Shown here: in pieces, positions 16,372-25,478 of the stretch
How positions within the stretch are numbered: the stretch's first letter is position 1
How the letters are laid out: each line of letters begins with the position of its first letter
DNA from: Yersinia aleksiciae
GTDB taxonomy: Bacteria; Pseudomonadota; Gammaproteobacteria; Enterobacterales; Enterobacteriaceae
DNA: 64,000 nt
NCBI RefSeq assembly: GCF_001047675.1
Contig: NZ_CP011975.1
Coordinates: 2,024,073 to 2,088,072, forward strand
Reading direction: 5' to 3'
Position numbers and translations under genes: made by a program
Notes under the pieces: generated by a model
What the model was told of the DNA's origin: nothing
The model's input: the letters and a program-made list of their open reading frames with translations, nothing else
Database searches by the model: none

Positions 16372-17058
16372 ATGGAGAAATCACTAACAGATTCACTTGA
16401 GATGTTAATCCGATTTTGGGAACACAGTTCTGAGCCATGGGGGATAAAGGATAACCAATCAATATTTGTTTATGCAAATCGTCGAGTTAATAAATTACTT
16501 AACTTGTCCGATAATTATAGTATAGAAGGGTTGTTAGATGGTGAAATACCTACACCAGCAGCAGAGTTTCAGGCTGAATTTCAGCGGCATGATCGTCGGG
16601 TTGAATTATTACAAGAGCGAGTTACATCAGTAGACATACAACTATATGATGGCAATTCCTATTTCACGCCCTATTTCTGCGATAAATACCCACTAATAGA
16701 TGAGCATGGGGTGTCTCAAGGTATTATTTTTCATGATCGACCTGTGACGGATTTAATGTTAACTCGCTTAAGTAAAATAAAAATCCCCACAACACTTATA
16801 TTCACTCCACCATCAGATTTCTTCACCAAAAGAGAGTGGGAGGTGCTATTTTATCTTTTGCATGCCTTCTCAAGCCCAGAGATTGCTAAAAAGCTGTTTT
16901 TATCCACAAGGACAATCTGCAATATCACCCAAAGTATCTATAAGAAAGCGGGTGTCACCAGTAAGCGGCAGATCATTGAGTATTGTTATGAAAACAAAAT
17001 CAATAATTATGTTCCGCAAAGCTTCTTCGAATACTCAGGTTCTTTCCCATTAATGTAA
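16372..17058 (+). CDS. PAS-LuxR transcription regulator, array copy 3
   Basis: The third paralogue, 228 residues. The N-terminus MEKSLTDSLEMLIRFWEHSS is nearly the same as copy 4, and the HTH region (FTKREWEVLFYLLHAF, SPEIAKKLFLSTRTICNIT, VTSKRQIIEYCYENKINNYV) is almost identical to copy 4 at both protein and DNA level. The middle of the PAS domain differs more (ANRRVNKLLNLSDNYSIEG versus TNPRLHRLYDLPANFTMEG). A conserved HTH with a variable sensor suggests copies that read different signals at similar sites. The start is 18 bases after copy 2, with TGGGGGCG as ribosome site. Confidence 0.87.
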   Translation: MEKSLTDSLEMLIRFWEHSSEPWGIKDNQSIFVYANRRVNKLLNLSDNYSIEGLLDGEIPTPAAEFQAEFQRHDRRVELLQERVTSVDIQLYDGNSYFTPYFCDKYPLIDEHGVSQGIIFHDRPVTDLMLTRLSKIKIPTTLIFTPPSDFFTKREWEVLFYLLHAFSSPEIAKKLFLSTRTICNITQSIYKKAGVTSKRQIIEYCYENKINNYVPQSFFEYSGSFPLM

Positions 17059-17087
17059 GGGAAATTGAAAGTTAGAAGGGGAAAATA

Positions 17088-17774
17088 ATGGATAAGTCGC
17101 TAACTGATTCACTAGAGATGTTAATCCGATTTTGGGAACACAGTTCTGAGCCTTGGGGGGTAAAAGATAATCAATCAAGATTCATTTATACAAACCCTAG
17201 ATTACACCGATTATATGACTTGCCTGCTAATTTTACTATGGAAGGACGATTAGATGGTGAGCTTCCTTCACCTGTTTCAGAGTTTCAAGATGAGTGGCAG
17301 GCACATGATCGGCAGGTAGAATTATTACAAGATCGCATTACAACAGTTGAAATACACTTATTCGATGGACGCTCCTATTTCCAACCTTATTTCTGCGATA
17401 AATACCCGTTAATTGATGCGAATGGCGTATCTCAGGGTGTTATTTTTCATGGGAAACCGGTAACTGACACCATGTTAACCCGCTTAACAAAAATAAAAAT
17501 CCCCACCTCACTGACATTCACTCCACCATCAGATTTCTTCACCAAAAGAGAGTGGGAGGTGCTGTTTTATCTTTTGCATGCCTTCTCAAGCCCAGAGATC
17601 GCTAAACAGCTGTTCTTATCCACACGGACAATCTGCAATATCACTCAAAGCATTTATCGCAAAGCGGGTGTCACCAGTAAACGGCAGATCATTGAGTATT
17701 GCTATGAAAACAAAATCAATAATTACGTTCCACAGAGCTTCTTCGAGCAGTCTGGATCTTTTCCATTGACGTAA
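17088..17774 (+). CDS. PAS-LuxR transcription regulator, array copy 4
   Basis: The last paralogue, 228 residues, with the same PAS (about 14-125) and LuxR helix-turn-helix (about 145-210) halves. Its DNA matches copy 3 very closely from the FFTKREWEVL codons through the ENKINNYVPQSFFE codons, which points to recent duplication or gene conversion. Small differences are Q for K in IAKQLF, YRKAG for YKKAG, and the end QSGSFPLT. GAAGGGGAAA precedes the ATG. The array ends here, facing the minus-strand core gene yicH. Confidence 0.87.
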   Translation: MDKSLTDSLEMLIRFWEHSSEPWGVKDNQSRFIYTNPRLHRLYDLPANFTMEGRLDGELPSPVSEFQDEWQAHDRQVELLQDRITTVEIHLFDGRSYFQPYFCDKYPLIDANGVSQGVIFHGKPVTDTMLTRLTKIKIPTSLTFTPPSDFFTKREWEVLFYLLHAFSSPEIAKQLFLSTRTICNITQSIYRKAGVTSKRQIIEYCYENKINNYVPQSFFEQSGSFPLT

Positions 17775-17828
17775 CCGGAGAGTTTCAGCTTACTGAGTCG
17801 GTATTCTGTTGCCGCTCCGTTAGCCCTC

Positions 17829-19538
17829 TTATTGAGCCGCTGCGCTATGCACCTCACCATGCTGCATGATTTGATTAACTTGCTGTCCGTGGCTATCAGT
17901 TGCCTGTAGGGAGCCGTTAACGGTTGGTTTTAGCGTGGTATCAGCCGCCAGACTGCCTTTTATCTGCAACTTCACATTACCCAACCCCTGCAGTGGCAAT
18001 GCTGGCCAGCCCCAGTTTTGCAAAATATCCAGCTCAGCAGAACGGCCAGTTAGCCCCAAAGAGAAAGCTCTGACAGGGGTTTGGTCAATGCTGGCGGTGG
18101 CTTCCAGCAAACCCTCTTTGGTAAAGGCGCTTAAATCACTAACGGTGATCTGTTGTTCATTGGCGCTGAGCGCCAGTGATGGGCGGCGAACATCATTTTT
18201 ATTGAAGGTCGCGTTACCAGCATTCAACATCAGTGACCCCGACCACACGCCCCATTGATGGTTTTTAGCCAGCAGTAACTCAGTACCTGCGGCATCCAAC
18301 GAGGTAATCTGGAATGGGAAGTCAGGGCTGATATCAATCAACAAGTTACGGCTCCCGCTTAGCTTGCCGACGTAGACCTCTGACAACCAGTTTGGCAGTG
18401 TTTGTTGCCATTGCTGCTTCCAATCAGCAGGGAGGGTATAGACTAGCGCCACCAGTGTCAGCTCATCTAGCTGCAAGCGACGGGTATCACGCACCCACTG
18501 CCCCTGTGTTCTTAACAGCCCATCCTGCCAGCGGGTGGAGAACTGATTAATTGCCACGCCAGCAGGTGATAAAGCCAATGTGGCGATCGGGTCAATCAGA
18601 TGAATATTACCTTTAATAATATCCCCCGCATTGAAGGAGAGTTCACCCTCATCACTTTGCCAATCGCCCTGCTTAAAGGTGATATTTTTTAGCGTCAGAT
18701 CTAAATCATTAAATGCCCAATTACTCCCTTCGACCCGCGCATCAATTAAATCAAAGCGTTTGAGTGTTATCGGCGGCAGTTTTAAGAAAGTATTCCAAAC
18801 ATCATCGACGGTTGCGGGAGTTTGCAGACGAATATTACTCAGGCGCAGGCGATCAACCATCCAACTGCCATCAGTGGATTGGCTGGCATTGCCCGTCAAC
18901 TCCCCTTGTGCAATATCGGCACCGAAGGTGGTCAGTGTCAGCGCATTTTTTTGTATCGAACCCTGCACATAAAGTTTCTGTGCCGTGATGCCATTGATCG
19001 CTAAAGAACCGGCACTGAACTGAAATTGGGCATTCTCACCCAAACTATTCCCCGCCAAAGGCTGCCACGGTACTAACCCACCGGTGACTTGCTCGCCAGT
19101 CACTTTCCATTGGCCCGCTGAGTTTTTGGGCTCAATAGTGGTATTCAGCGCCATATTGGTCAATTGCAAGGTATCTGCCTGCAAAGGTAATGGCGATGTG
19201 TTGTTGTTGAGGGTCAAACTGCCATTTTGCAAATTCAGGCTGAGAAGATGGCGAGGCTCGGTCAGTTGCCGCCAGCTGAGGCCAATGATCGCCTGCTGGG
19301 TGATAAGGAAGGGCGGCTGATTATCGCGCCCTAACGTGACATCTTTAATACTGACTTGCCCAGGTGTGGACCATGAGTGATCTATTTTCCCCAGGGAGAG
19401 GCGATATTCGCTGTTATCACTGACCCAACGGCTTAGCCATCCAGCGGCCCAACTGGTTTGGATCAAGACGTAGCAGAGCACTACGGATAGCACCAAGAGC
19501 AGTAATAACGTTAGCAGCACTTTCCCGAGAAATTTCAT
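17829..19538 (-). CDS. yicH: AsmA-family protein YicH
   Basis: YicH is an AsmA-like inner-membrane-anchored periplasmic protein; relatives (TamB, YhdP, YdbH) form bridge-like proteins thought to carry phospholipids toward the outer membrane. The 569 residues equal the E. coli length. One N-terminal membrane segment (about 5-28, LLTLLLLLVLSVVLCYVLIQ) is followed by a long beta-strand-rich periplasmic region with repeated short hydrophobic and polar alternation, and the end AAQ. The gene is transcribed toward the PAS-LuxR array and marks the return to core order (yicH-xanP-gltS). Confidence 0.93.
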   Translation of the reverse strand: MKFLGKVLLTLLLLLVLSVVLCYVLIQTSWAAGWLSRWVSDNSEYRLSLGKIDHSWSTPGQVSIKDVTLGRDNQPPFLITQQAIIGLSWRQLTEPRHLLSLNLQNGSLTLNNNTSPLPLQADTLQLTNMALNTTIEPKNSAGQWKVTGEQVTGGLVPWQPLAGNSLGENAQFQFSAGSLAINGITAQKLYVQGSIQKNALTLTTFGADIAQGELTGNASQSTDGSWMVDRLRLSNIRLQTPATVDDVWNTFLKLPPITLKRFDLIDARVEGSNWAFNDLDLTLKNITFKQGDWQSDEGELSFNAGDIIKGNIHLIDPIATLALSPAGVAINQFSTRWQDGLLRTQGQWVRDTRRLQLDELTLVALVYTLPADWKQQWQQTLPNWLSEVYVGKLSGSRNLLIDISPDFPFQITSLDAAGTELLLAKNHQWGVWSGSLMLNAGNATFNKNDVRRPSLALSANEQQITVSDLSAFTKEGLLEATASIDQTPVRAFSLGLTGRSAELDILQNWGWPALPLQGLGNVKLQIKGSLAADTTLKPTVNGSLQATDSHGQQVNQIMQHGEVHSAAAQ

Positions 19539-19625
19539 CTGGTAAATTCACGCCTGTCGGTATACGGAACCCTGTTTATGCCGCAAATCGTCCATTAGCT
19601 CAATAGACAATCCATTATCCATGCA

Positions 19626-19662
19626 TAAAAAAATGGCCGATATCCTTTACGATCGGCCATTT
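19626..19662 (-). terminator. Intrinsic terminator of xanP
   Basis: Read on the minus strand, AAATGGCCGAT pairs with ATCGGCCATTT across an eight- to ten-base loop, followed by seven Ts. It lies about 25 bases after the xanP stop. Confidence 0.85.
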
Positions 19663-19684
19663 CAGTGACGTGCTAGTGCAAAGA

Positions 19685-21070
19685 TTATTTTTCTTGTGGG
19701 AAGAGCAGGTTAAGGACGATGGCCGTAATACCACCGGCAGCAATCCCAGAAGAGAGCAGGGTTTTGATCCAGTCAGGAGCAAATTGCAAAATCAATGGCT
19801 GCTGTGCCACACCCATACCAACTGCCAATGACAGGGCCATAATCATAATGGCGCGGCGGTTAAGGGTTTCGCGCGACACGATACGCACGCCAGAGGCGGC
19901 AATGGTGCCGAACATCACGAGGGTCGCACCACCTAACACGGGTTCAGGGATATGCTGCACAAACCCAGCAACGGCAGGGAACAGGCCCAGCACAATCAGC
20001 ATCAGCGCCACCACAAAACCGACATAGCGGCTGGCAACGCCGGTCAACTGAATCACCCCATTATTCTGGCCGAAGCAGGAGTTAGGGAAGGTGTTGAACA
20101 CGGCTGACAGCATGGAGTTCAAGCCATTCGCCAGTACACCCCCCTTCAGGCGCTTCATATAGAGCGGGCCATGAACCGGTTGCTCGGACACATCTGAGGT
20201 GGCCGTGATATCGCCAATGGTTTCCAGTGAGGTCACCATAAAGATCAGCATCAGCGGCACCAGCAGATTCCAGTCAAAAGACAAGCCATAATAGAGCGGC
20301 GTAGGAATGGTAATCAGCGCGGTGTCTACCACTGGGCGGCTTTCAGGTAGCATACCCAGCGACCAAGCCAGCAGGTAACCCACGGCCATCGCGATCACTA
20401 ATGAGGCGACTCGCAGATAGGGGTTGCGCTGGCGATTCAGCAGAATAATCACCACCAACACAGCTCCCGCCAATAACAGATTTTTCGGTGCGCCGAATGT
20501 ATGGTCGCTCATCGCGCCATAACCGCCACCAATAGATGTCAGCCCAACTTGAATTAATGACAGGCCGATAATCATCACCACAATACCGGAGACCAGCGGA
20601 GTGATAATGCGACGCGCCAGATGCAGGAAGCGGGAGAGAATAATTTCGGTGCAGGAGGCCACCATCAGAGTGCCGAACAGTGCCGCCATCATGGTTGGGA
20701 TATCTGCGCCCCCATTTCTCAACGCCAAGCCCCCCATGATCAGTGGAGAAACAAAGTTAAAACTGGTGCCTTGAATCGATAACAGGCCAGAGCCCACCGG
20801 CCCCCAGGTTTTAATTTGCAGCAGCGATGCCAGTCCTGATGCGAACAGGGACATGCTGATAATGCGTTGGGTATCTTCCGCCGGTAATCCGAGCGCCTGA
20901 CAAATCAGCAGGCCGGGGGTAATCACCGCGACAAACATCGCCAATAAATGCTGGCAGGCAGCAAACAGTGTTTGGGCGAGTGGTGGGCGGTCTTCTAAAC
21001 GATAAATCAATTCGCTAGGGCGAGTGGTGACGGGTTGTGGCGTATCAAGTTCGGCGGATTGCGTAGACAT
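19685..21070 (-). CDS. xanP: Xanthine:proton symporter XanP
   Basis: XanP (formerly YicE) is a proton-driven xanthine permease of the nucleobase-ascorbate transporter (NCS2) family. The protein has about 12-14 membrane segments. Family motifs present include [13 protein letters not shown] (first helix, substrate-site histidine), the [15 protein letters not shown] region, and the signature [14 protein letters not shown]. From [14 protein letters not shown] the length is 461 residues, near the E. coli 463. In-frame starts at 21103 and 21121 would add 11 or 17 residues ([11 protein letters not shown]); none has a strong ribosome site, so the start is uncertain. It is divergent from gltS. Confidence 0.95.
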   Translation of the reverse strand: MSTQSAELDTPQPVTTRPSELIYRLEDRPPLAQTLFAACQHLLAMFVAVITPGLLICQALGLPAEDTQRIISMSLFASGLASLLQIKTWGPVGSGLLSIQGTSFNFVSPLIMGGLALRNGGADIPTMMAALFGTLMVASCTEIILSRFLHLARRIITPLVSGIVVMIIGLSLIQVGLTSIGGGYGAMSDHTFGAPKNLLLAGAVLVVIILLNRQRNPYLRVASLVIAMAVGYLLAWSLGMLPESRPVVDTALITIPTPLYYGLSFDWNLLVPLMLIFMVTSLETIGDITATSDVSEQPVHGPLYMKRLKGGVLANGLNSMLSAVFNTFPNSCFGQNNGVIQLTGVASRYVGFVVALMLIVLGLFPAVAGFVQHIPEPVLGGATLVMFGTIAASGVRIVSRETLNRRAIMIMALSLAVGMGVAQQPLILQFAPDWIKTLLSSGIAAGGITAIVLNLLFPQEK

Positions 21071-21307
21071 GGAGTGGGATACCCTGATCGGCAAAGAGGG
21101 CATTTTAATGATCCGCCTCACAAAAGCAATCGGTTGCGCTGCATTTTTTTAAATATTTCTATTTGGCGTAAACCTGCATTTTTAACGACTAAACTTGTAA
21201 TTAGTGGCGTTTTTTTTTCTAATCCCCCCTTAACGGCTTTGGCGTTTATTAAGGAACTGTCTAACGTCATATTTTTATTCGATATTTTAATCGCATGGAG
21301 TACCAAG

Positions 21308-22522
21308 ATGTTTCATCTCGATACCTATGGCACGCTAGTCGCGGCCTGTTTGGTTTTATTGTTAGGCCGTAAACTCGTACAAACTGTCCCTTTCCTGAAG
21401 AAATACACAATTCCTGAACCGGTCGCCGGTGGTTTGCTCGTGGCTTTTATGATGCTGCTGATGCAAAAGACCCTTGGCTGGGAAATCAGTTTTGATATGT
21501 CGCTGAAAGATCCCCTGATGCTGGCATTTTTCGCCACTATCGGCTTGAACGCCAATTTGGCGAGCCTACGTGCTGGCGGCAAGGCCCTGAGTATATTTGT
21601 CTTTGTGGTTGTTGGTTTGCTGTTGGTGCAGAACGCCATCGGTGTCGCCCTCGCGAAATTGATGGGGTTAGACCCATTGATGGGGTTATTGGCTGGTTCC
21701 ATTACCCTATCGGGCGGCCATGGTACCGGTGCGGCATGGAGTAAAGTGTTCGTTGAGCGCTATGGTTTTGAAAATGCGACTGAAGTTGCCATGGCTTGTG
21801 CGACCTTCGGCTTAGTGCTCGGTGGGCTGATTGGGGGGCCGGTTGCCCGTTATCTGGTCAAGCACTCTTCTACACCAGATGGCACGCCAGAGGATAGCGA
21901 GGTGCCTTCCGCCTTCGAAAAACCTTCAGCTGGTCGCATGATTACCTCGCTGGTATTGGTCGAAACTATCGCCATGATTGCCATTTGTCTGATGGCGGGT
22001 CGCCTGATCTCTGGCTGGCTAGAGGGCTCGATGTTTGAGCTGCCCACTTTCGTCTGTGTGTTATTTGTCGGGGTGATTCTCAGTAACACCCTGTCGACGA
22101 TAGGTTTCTATAAAGTCTTTGATCGCGCGGTATCGGTGCTGGGCAACGTCAGTTTGTCACTGTTTTTGGCCATGGCGTTGATGAGCCTAAAACTCTGGGA
22201 ACTGGCCTCATTAGCTCTACCGATGCTGGTGATTTTGTCGGCGCAGGCATTGGCGATGGCGCTGTACGCTATCTTTGTCACATATCGGGTGATGGGGAAA
22301 AACTATGATGCGGCAGTATTGGCGGCAGGGCATTGTGGTTTTGGTTTAGGCGCGACACCGACCGCGATTGCCAATATGCAGGCCATTACTGACCGCTTTG
22401 GCCCATCTCATCTAGCCTTCTTGGTAGTGCCGATGGTTGGCGCGTTCTTTATTGATATTGTTAATGTGATTGTGATTAAGCTTTATCTGTTACTGCCGAT
22501 CTTCCCTACGGCAATCGGGTAA
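21308..22522 (+). CDS. gltS: Sodium/glutamate symporter GltS
   Basis: GltS imports glutamate with sodium across the inner membrane. The 404-residue product follows E. coli GltS (401) nearly throughout: MFHLDTYGTLVAA at the start, the first pore loop GSITLSGGHGTGAAW (about 135-150), and the second in AAGHCGFGLGATPTAIANMQ (about 340-360). These two glycine-rich re-entrant loops are diagnostic of the ESS family. GGAG seven bases before the ATG fixes the start, so the longer open frame reaching back to 21035 is not coding. Divergent xanP shares the 237-base promoter region. Confidence 0.96.
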   Translation: MFHLDTYGTLVAACLVLLLGRKLVQTVPFLKKYTIPEPVAGGLLVAFMMLLMQKTLGWEISFDMSLKDPLMLAFFATIGLNANLASLRAGGKALSIFVFVVVGLLLVQNAIGVALAKLMGLDPLMGLLAGSITLSGGHGTGAAWSKVFVERYGFENATEVAMACATFGLVLGGLIGGPVARYLVKHSSTPDGTPEDSEVPSAFEKPSAGRMITSLVLVETIAMIAICLMAGRLISGWLEGSMFELPTFVCVLFVGVILSNTLSTIGFYKVFDRAVSVLGNVSLSLFLAMALMSLKLWELASLALPMLVILSAQALAMALYAIFVTYRVMGKNYDAAVLAAGHCGFGLGATPTAIANMQAITDRFGPSHLAFLVVPMVGAFFIDIVNVIVIKLYLLLPIFPTAIG

Positions 22523-22569
22523 TGGTGCTTGGGGCTGCCTATAGTTTAATTATAGACTCGCCCTAACTT

Positions 22570-22692
22570 ATTCAATGCCCAATAGGTTTCAAGATGCAGG
22601 AAGGCGGCAATCGAGAAAGTCCCGATGAGCTTACATAAGTAAGTGATTCGGGCGCGTGAGAGCAGCCAACACACCTGCGACTTGAACGATGA
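22570..22692 (-). repeat. ERIC element between gltS and recG
   Basis: A single ERIC copy in the opposite orientation to the others: CCCGATGAGCTTACATAAGTAAGTGATTCGGGCG forms the core, here split as CCCGATGAGCTTACAT and AAGTAAGTGATTCGGG, between outer ends CAATAGGTTTCAAGATGCAGG and CACCTGCGACTTGAACGATG. It lies between convergent gltS and recG, ending six bases before the recG stop, and could serve as a transcript end for both. Confidence 0.85.
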
Positions 22693-22698
22693 TGTGGA

Positions 22699-24780
22699 TT
22701 ATGCGTTGGTATAGCGCGTCCGCTCTGGCAACCACCGCTCAATCAATGCCTGCGCATGTTCGGGATACTGCTGATGCAGATGGCGAGCGACTCGCTGCAC
22801 TTCCGGAATCATTGCTTGATCGCGCAGCAAATCAGCCACTTTAAACTCAGCACTCCCCGTCTGCTTAGTACCCAATAACTCGCCGGGGCCACGGATTTCT
22901 AAGTCTCGCTGAGCAATAACAAAGCCATCATTACTGTCACGCAGCACTTGCAAACGCATCTGGGCGGTTTTGCTGAGCGGCGTTTTGTAGAGCAACACGC
23001 AGTGGGACGCAACAGCGCCACGGCCCACGCGGCCACGTAACTGGTGTAATTGCGCTAACCCCAAACGCTCTGGGTTGTCGATGATCATCAGGCTGGCGTT
23101 AGGAACATCTACCCCCACCTCAATAACCGTGGTCGCAACCAATAGCTGCAATTCACCCTGCTTAAATGCCAGCATAACAGCCTGTTTTTCTGGGCCTTTC
23201 ATGCGCCCATGCACTAAGCCAACTTTTATCTCTGGCAAGGCAATTTTCAACTCTTCGCAGGTCACCTCAGCGGCTTGCGCTTCCAGCAGCTCAGACTCCT
23301 CAATCAGGGTACAGACCCAGTAAGCCTGGCGGCCCTCTTCCAGACAGGCATTTTTAACCCGCTGAATAACATCACTGCGGCGGGTATCTGGGATGGCGAC
23401 CGTGGTGACCGGTGTCCTACCGGGAGGCAACTCATCAATCACCGAGGTGTCGAGATCCGCATAAGCGGTCATCGCCAAGGTGCGCGGAATGGGGGTCGCC
23501 GTCATAATGAGCTGGTGTGGGTGGAAGCCTTGCTCCTCGCCCTTTTCCCATAGTGCGAGGCGCTGATGAACGCCGAAACGATGCTGTTCATCAATAATAA
23601 CCAGCGCTAATCCAGAAAATTTCACCTGCTCCTGAAACATCGCGTGAGTGCCGACAACCATTGAAACCTGACCACTGGCGACAGCTTCCTGCTGTGCCAA
23701 TCGCGCTTTGCCTTTTTGCTTCCCAGCCAGCCAGCCCACTTCCAGGCCCAACGGCTCCAGCCATTGGCGGAAGGTATTTGCATGCTGCTCTGCCAGTAAT
23801 TCTGTGGGGGCCATTAACGCAACCTGTTTACCGTGAGCAATGGCACGCAGTGCTGCCAGCGCAGCAACCAGTGTTTTGCCCGAGCCAACATCCCCTTGAA
23901 TCAGTCGCATCATCGGGTAGTTGTGCGTCATATCTTGCTCAATTTCTGCTACCACCCGCTGTTGTGCGCGGGTTGGCGTGAACGGCAGCGCGGCCAGAAA
24001 ACGTTGCTTAAGTTGCTCTTCCGCCAATAAAGGAAGTGCTCGATAACTTTGCGCCCCAGCCCTGACAGCCAACATGCTGAGATTATGGGCCAGTAGCTCT
24101 TCCATAATCAGCCGCCGCTGCGCGGGGTGTTTGCCCTTCTCTAAATCGGCTAGCTGAATATCCGCTGGTGGGCGATGCAGAGTATGAATGGCTTCCGGCA
24201 AGCTAATGAGCGAGCGGCTCAGTTCAATCGGTAATAATTCAGCAATAACACAGGTATCCAGCATCGCCAGCGCTTGATCGATAAGCTTGCGTAGCGTGGC
24301 CTGACGAATGCCTTCCGTGGTGGGATAAACGGGGGTTAGCGACTCCTGCAATTCAACGCCAATATTTTCGCCATGCACCCGATATTCAGGGTGAATGATC
24401 TCCGGGCCAGTATTTCCCCGCTTAGCTTCGCCATAGGCAATGACATGTTTGCCCGGTGACAGACTGTTTTTCATCGCGGCATTGAAGTTAAAAAAGCGCA
24501 GAGTAAGAACGCCGCTGCCGTCACTGATTTGGCAGGTCATCATGCGGCGGCGGCCAAAAGTGATGTCAGAACGCAGAACTTCACCTTCAACGGTCACCGA
24601 AAGACCCGGCAGTAGATCGCCAATGCGGTACAGCTGAGTGCGATCTTCATAACGCAGCGGGAGGTGAAGCAGCAGGTCTTGAATGGTTTCCAGACCCATT
24701 TTAGCCAGTTTCCCAGCCTGACTTGCGCCAACACCGGAAAGAGTACTGAGGGGTACGGCATCCAGTAGGCGGCCTTTCAT
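22699..24780 (-). CDS. recG: ATP-dependent DNA helicase RecG
   Basis: RecG is a double-strand DNA translocase that regresses stalled replication forks and processes branched DNA. The 693-residue length equals E. coli RecG. The N-terminal wedge domain (about 1-150; the oligonucleotide-binding fold begins near ITFGRRRMMTCQISDGSG) is followed by superfamily 2 helicase motifs: Walker A GDVGSGKT, DEQHRFG (motif II), TATPIPRT (motif III), TTVIEVGVDVPNA (motif V) and QLRGRVGRG (motif VI). It directly abuts trmH upstream and is the last gene of the rpoZ-spoT-trmH-recG cluster. Confidence 0.98.
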   Translation of the reverse strand: MKGRLLDAVPLSTLSGVGASQAGKLAKMGLETIQDLLLHLPLRYEDRTQLYRIGDLLPGLSVTVEGEVLRSDITFGRRRMMTCQISDGSGVLTLRFFNFNAAMKNSLSPGKHVIAYGEAKRGNTGPEIIHPEYRVHGENIGVELQESLTPVYPTTEGIRQATLRKLIDQALAMLDTCVIAELLPIELSRSLISLPEAIHTLHRPPADIQLADLEKGKHPAQRRLIMEELLAHNLSMLAVRAGAQSYRALPLLAEEQLKQRFLAALPFTPTRAQQRVVAEIEQDMTHNYPMMRLIQGDVGSGKTLVAALAALRAIAHGKQVALMAPTELLAEQHANTFRQWLEPLGLEVGWLAGKQKGKARLAQQEAVASGQVSMVVGTHAMFQEQVKFSGLALVIIDEQHRFGVHQRLALWEKGEEQGFHPHQLIMTATPIPRTLAMTAYADLDTSVIDELPPGRTPVTTVAIPDTRRSDVIQRVKNACLEEGRQAYWVCTLIEESELLEAQAAEVTCEELKIALPEIKVGLVHGRMKGPEKQAVMLAFKQGELQLLVATTVIEVGVDVPNASLMIIDNPERLGLAQLHQLRGRVGRGAVASHCVLLYKTPLSKTAQMRLQVLRDSNDGFVIAQRDLEIRGPGELLGTKQTGSAEFKVADLLRDQAMIPEVQRVARHLHQQYPEHAQALIERWLPERTRYTNA

Positions 24781-25473
24781 CTAAGACTCCGTGGATTGCA
24801 TGGCAGACCACCATTGCGGATCGGCAATAATCTGGCCCTGCTCATCGATATGGGGTTGAGGTAGCCCTTTTCGCTTGGCAACTTGCGCCAATACGGGGTA
24901 ACCGCCCTCAAACAACAGCCGCTGTTGCTCAGCCGGTGGCAGAACACTCTGCGACCGCTGATACATGCCCGCATTTTGCCGCTGCCGTTGGGCTTCATAT
25001 AAAATGAGTGCGGAAGCGACGGAAACATTGAGGGATTGCACCATGCCGATCATCGGAATAATGATGTCTTGATCCGCCAGCGCCAATGCCTCTTCAGAGA
25101 TACCGGTTTTCTCCTGCCCCATCAAGATACAGGTGGGACGGGTATAATCGATTTCGCGAAAATCCACTGCTTTATCAGATAGGTGCGTCGCCAGTATTTG
25201 CATACCCTGCGATTTCAGATGGGCAATGGCATCGGTGATATGGGGGTGTGTTTTGACCTGTACCCAGCTATTGCTACCGGCAGCAGAAGAGAGCCGCGTA
25301 TACATTTCGGTGGTGGGCCAAATGGCATGGACTTGATGGATACCGACGGCATCGGCGGTGCGAATGATAGCGGATACATTATGGGGTTTATGTACTTGCT
25401 CCAGACAGACCGTCAGATCCGGCTGTCTGGTCGCAAGCATTTCACAAATCCGCGCATAGCGTTGAGGATTCAT
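24781..25473 (-). CDS. trmH: tRNA (guanosine-18-2'-O)-methyltransferase TrmH (SpoU)
   Basis: TrmH methylates the 2'-OH of G18 in the D-loop of many tRNAs using S-adenosylmethionine. The 230-residue product has the SPOUT trefoil-knot motifs: NVSAIIRTADAVGIHQVHAI (motif 1, with the catalytic arginine), ILMGQEKTGISEEAL (motif 2) and IPMIGMVQSLNVSVASALIL (motif 3). E. coli TrmH is 229 residues. Its stop codon is immediately followed by the recG start codon, and only five bases separate it from spoT, consistent with one operon. Confidence 0.97.
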   Translation of the reverse strand: MNPQRYARICEMLATRQPDLTVCLEQVHKPHNVSAIIRTADAVGIHQVHAIWPTTEMYTRLSSAAGSNSWVQVKTHPHITDAIAHLKSQGMQILATHLSDKAVDFREIDYTRPTCILMGQEKTGISEEALALADQDIIIPMIGMVQSLNVSVASALILYEAQRQRQNAGMYQRSQSVLPPAEQQRLLFEGGYPVLAQVAKRKGLPQPHIDEQGQIIADPQWWSAMQSTES

Positions 25474-25478
25474 AGGCG

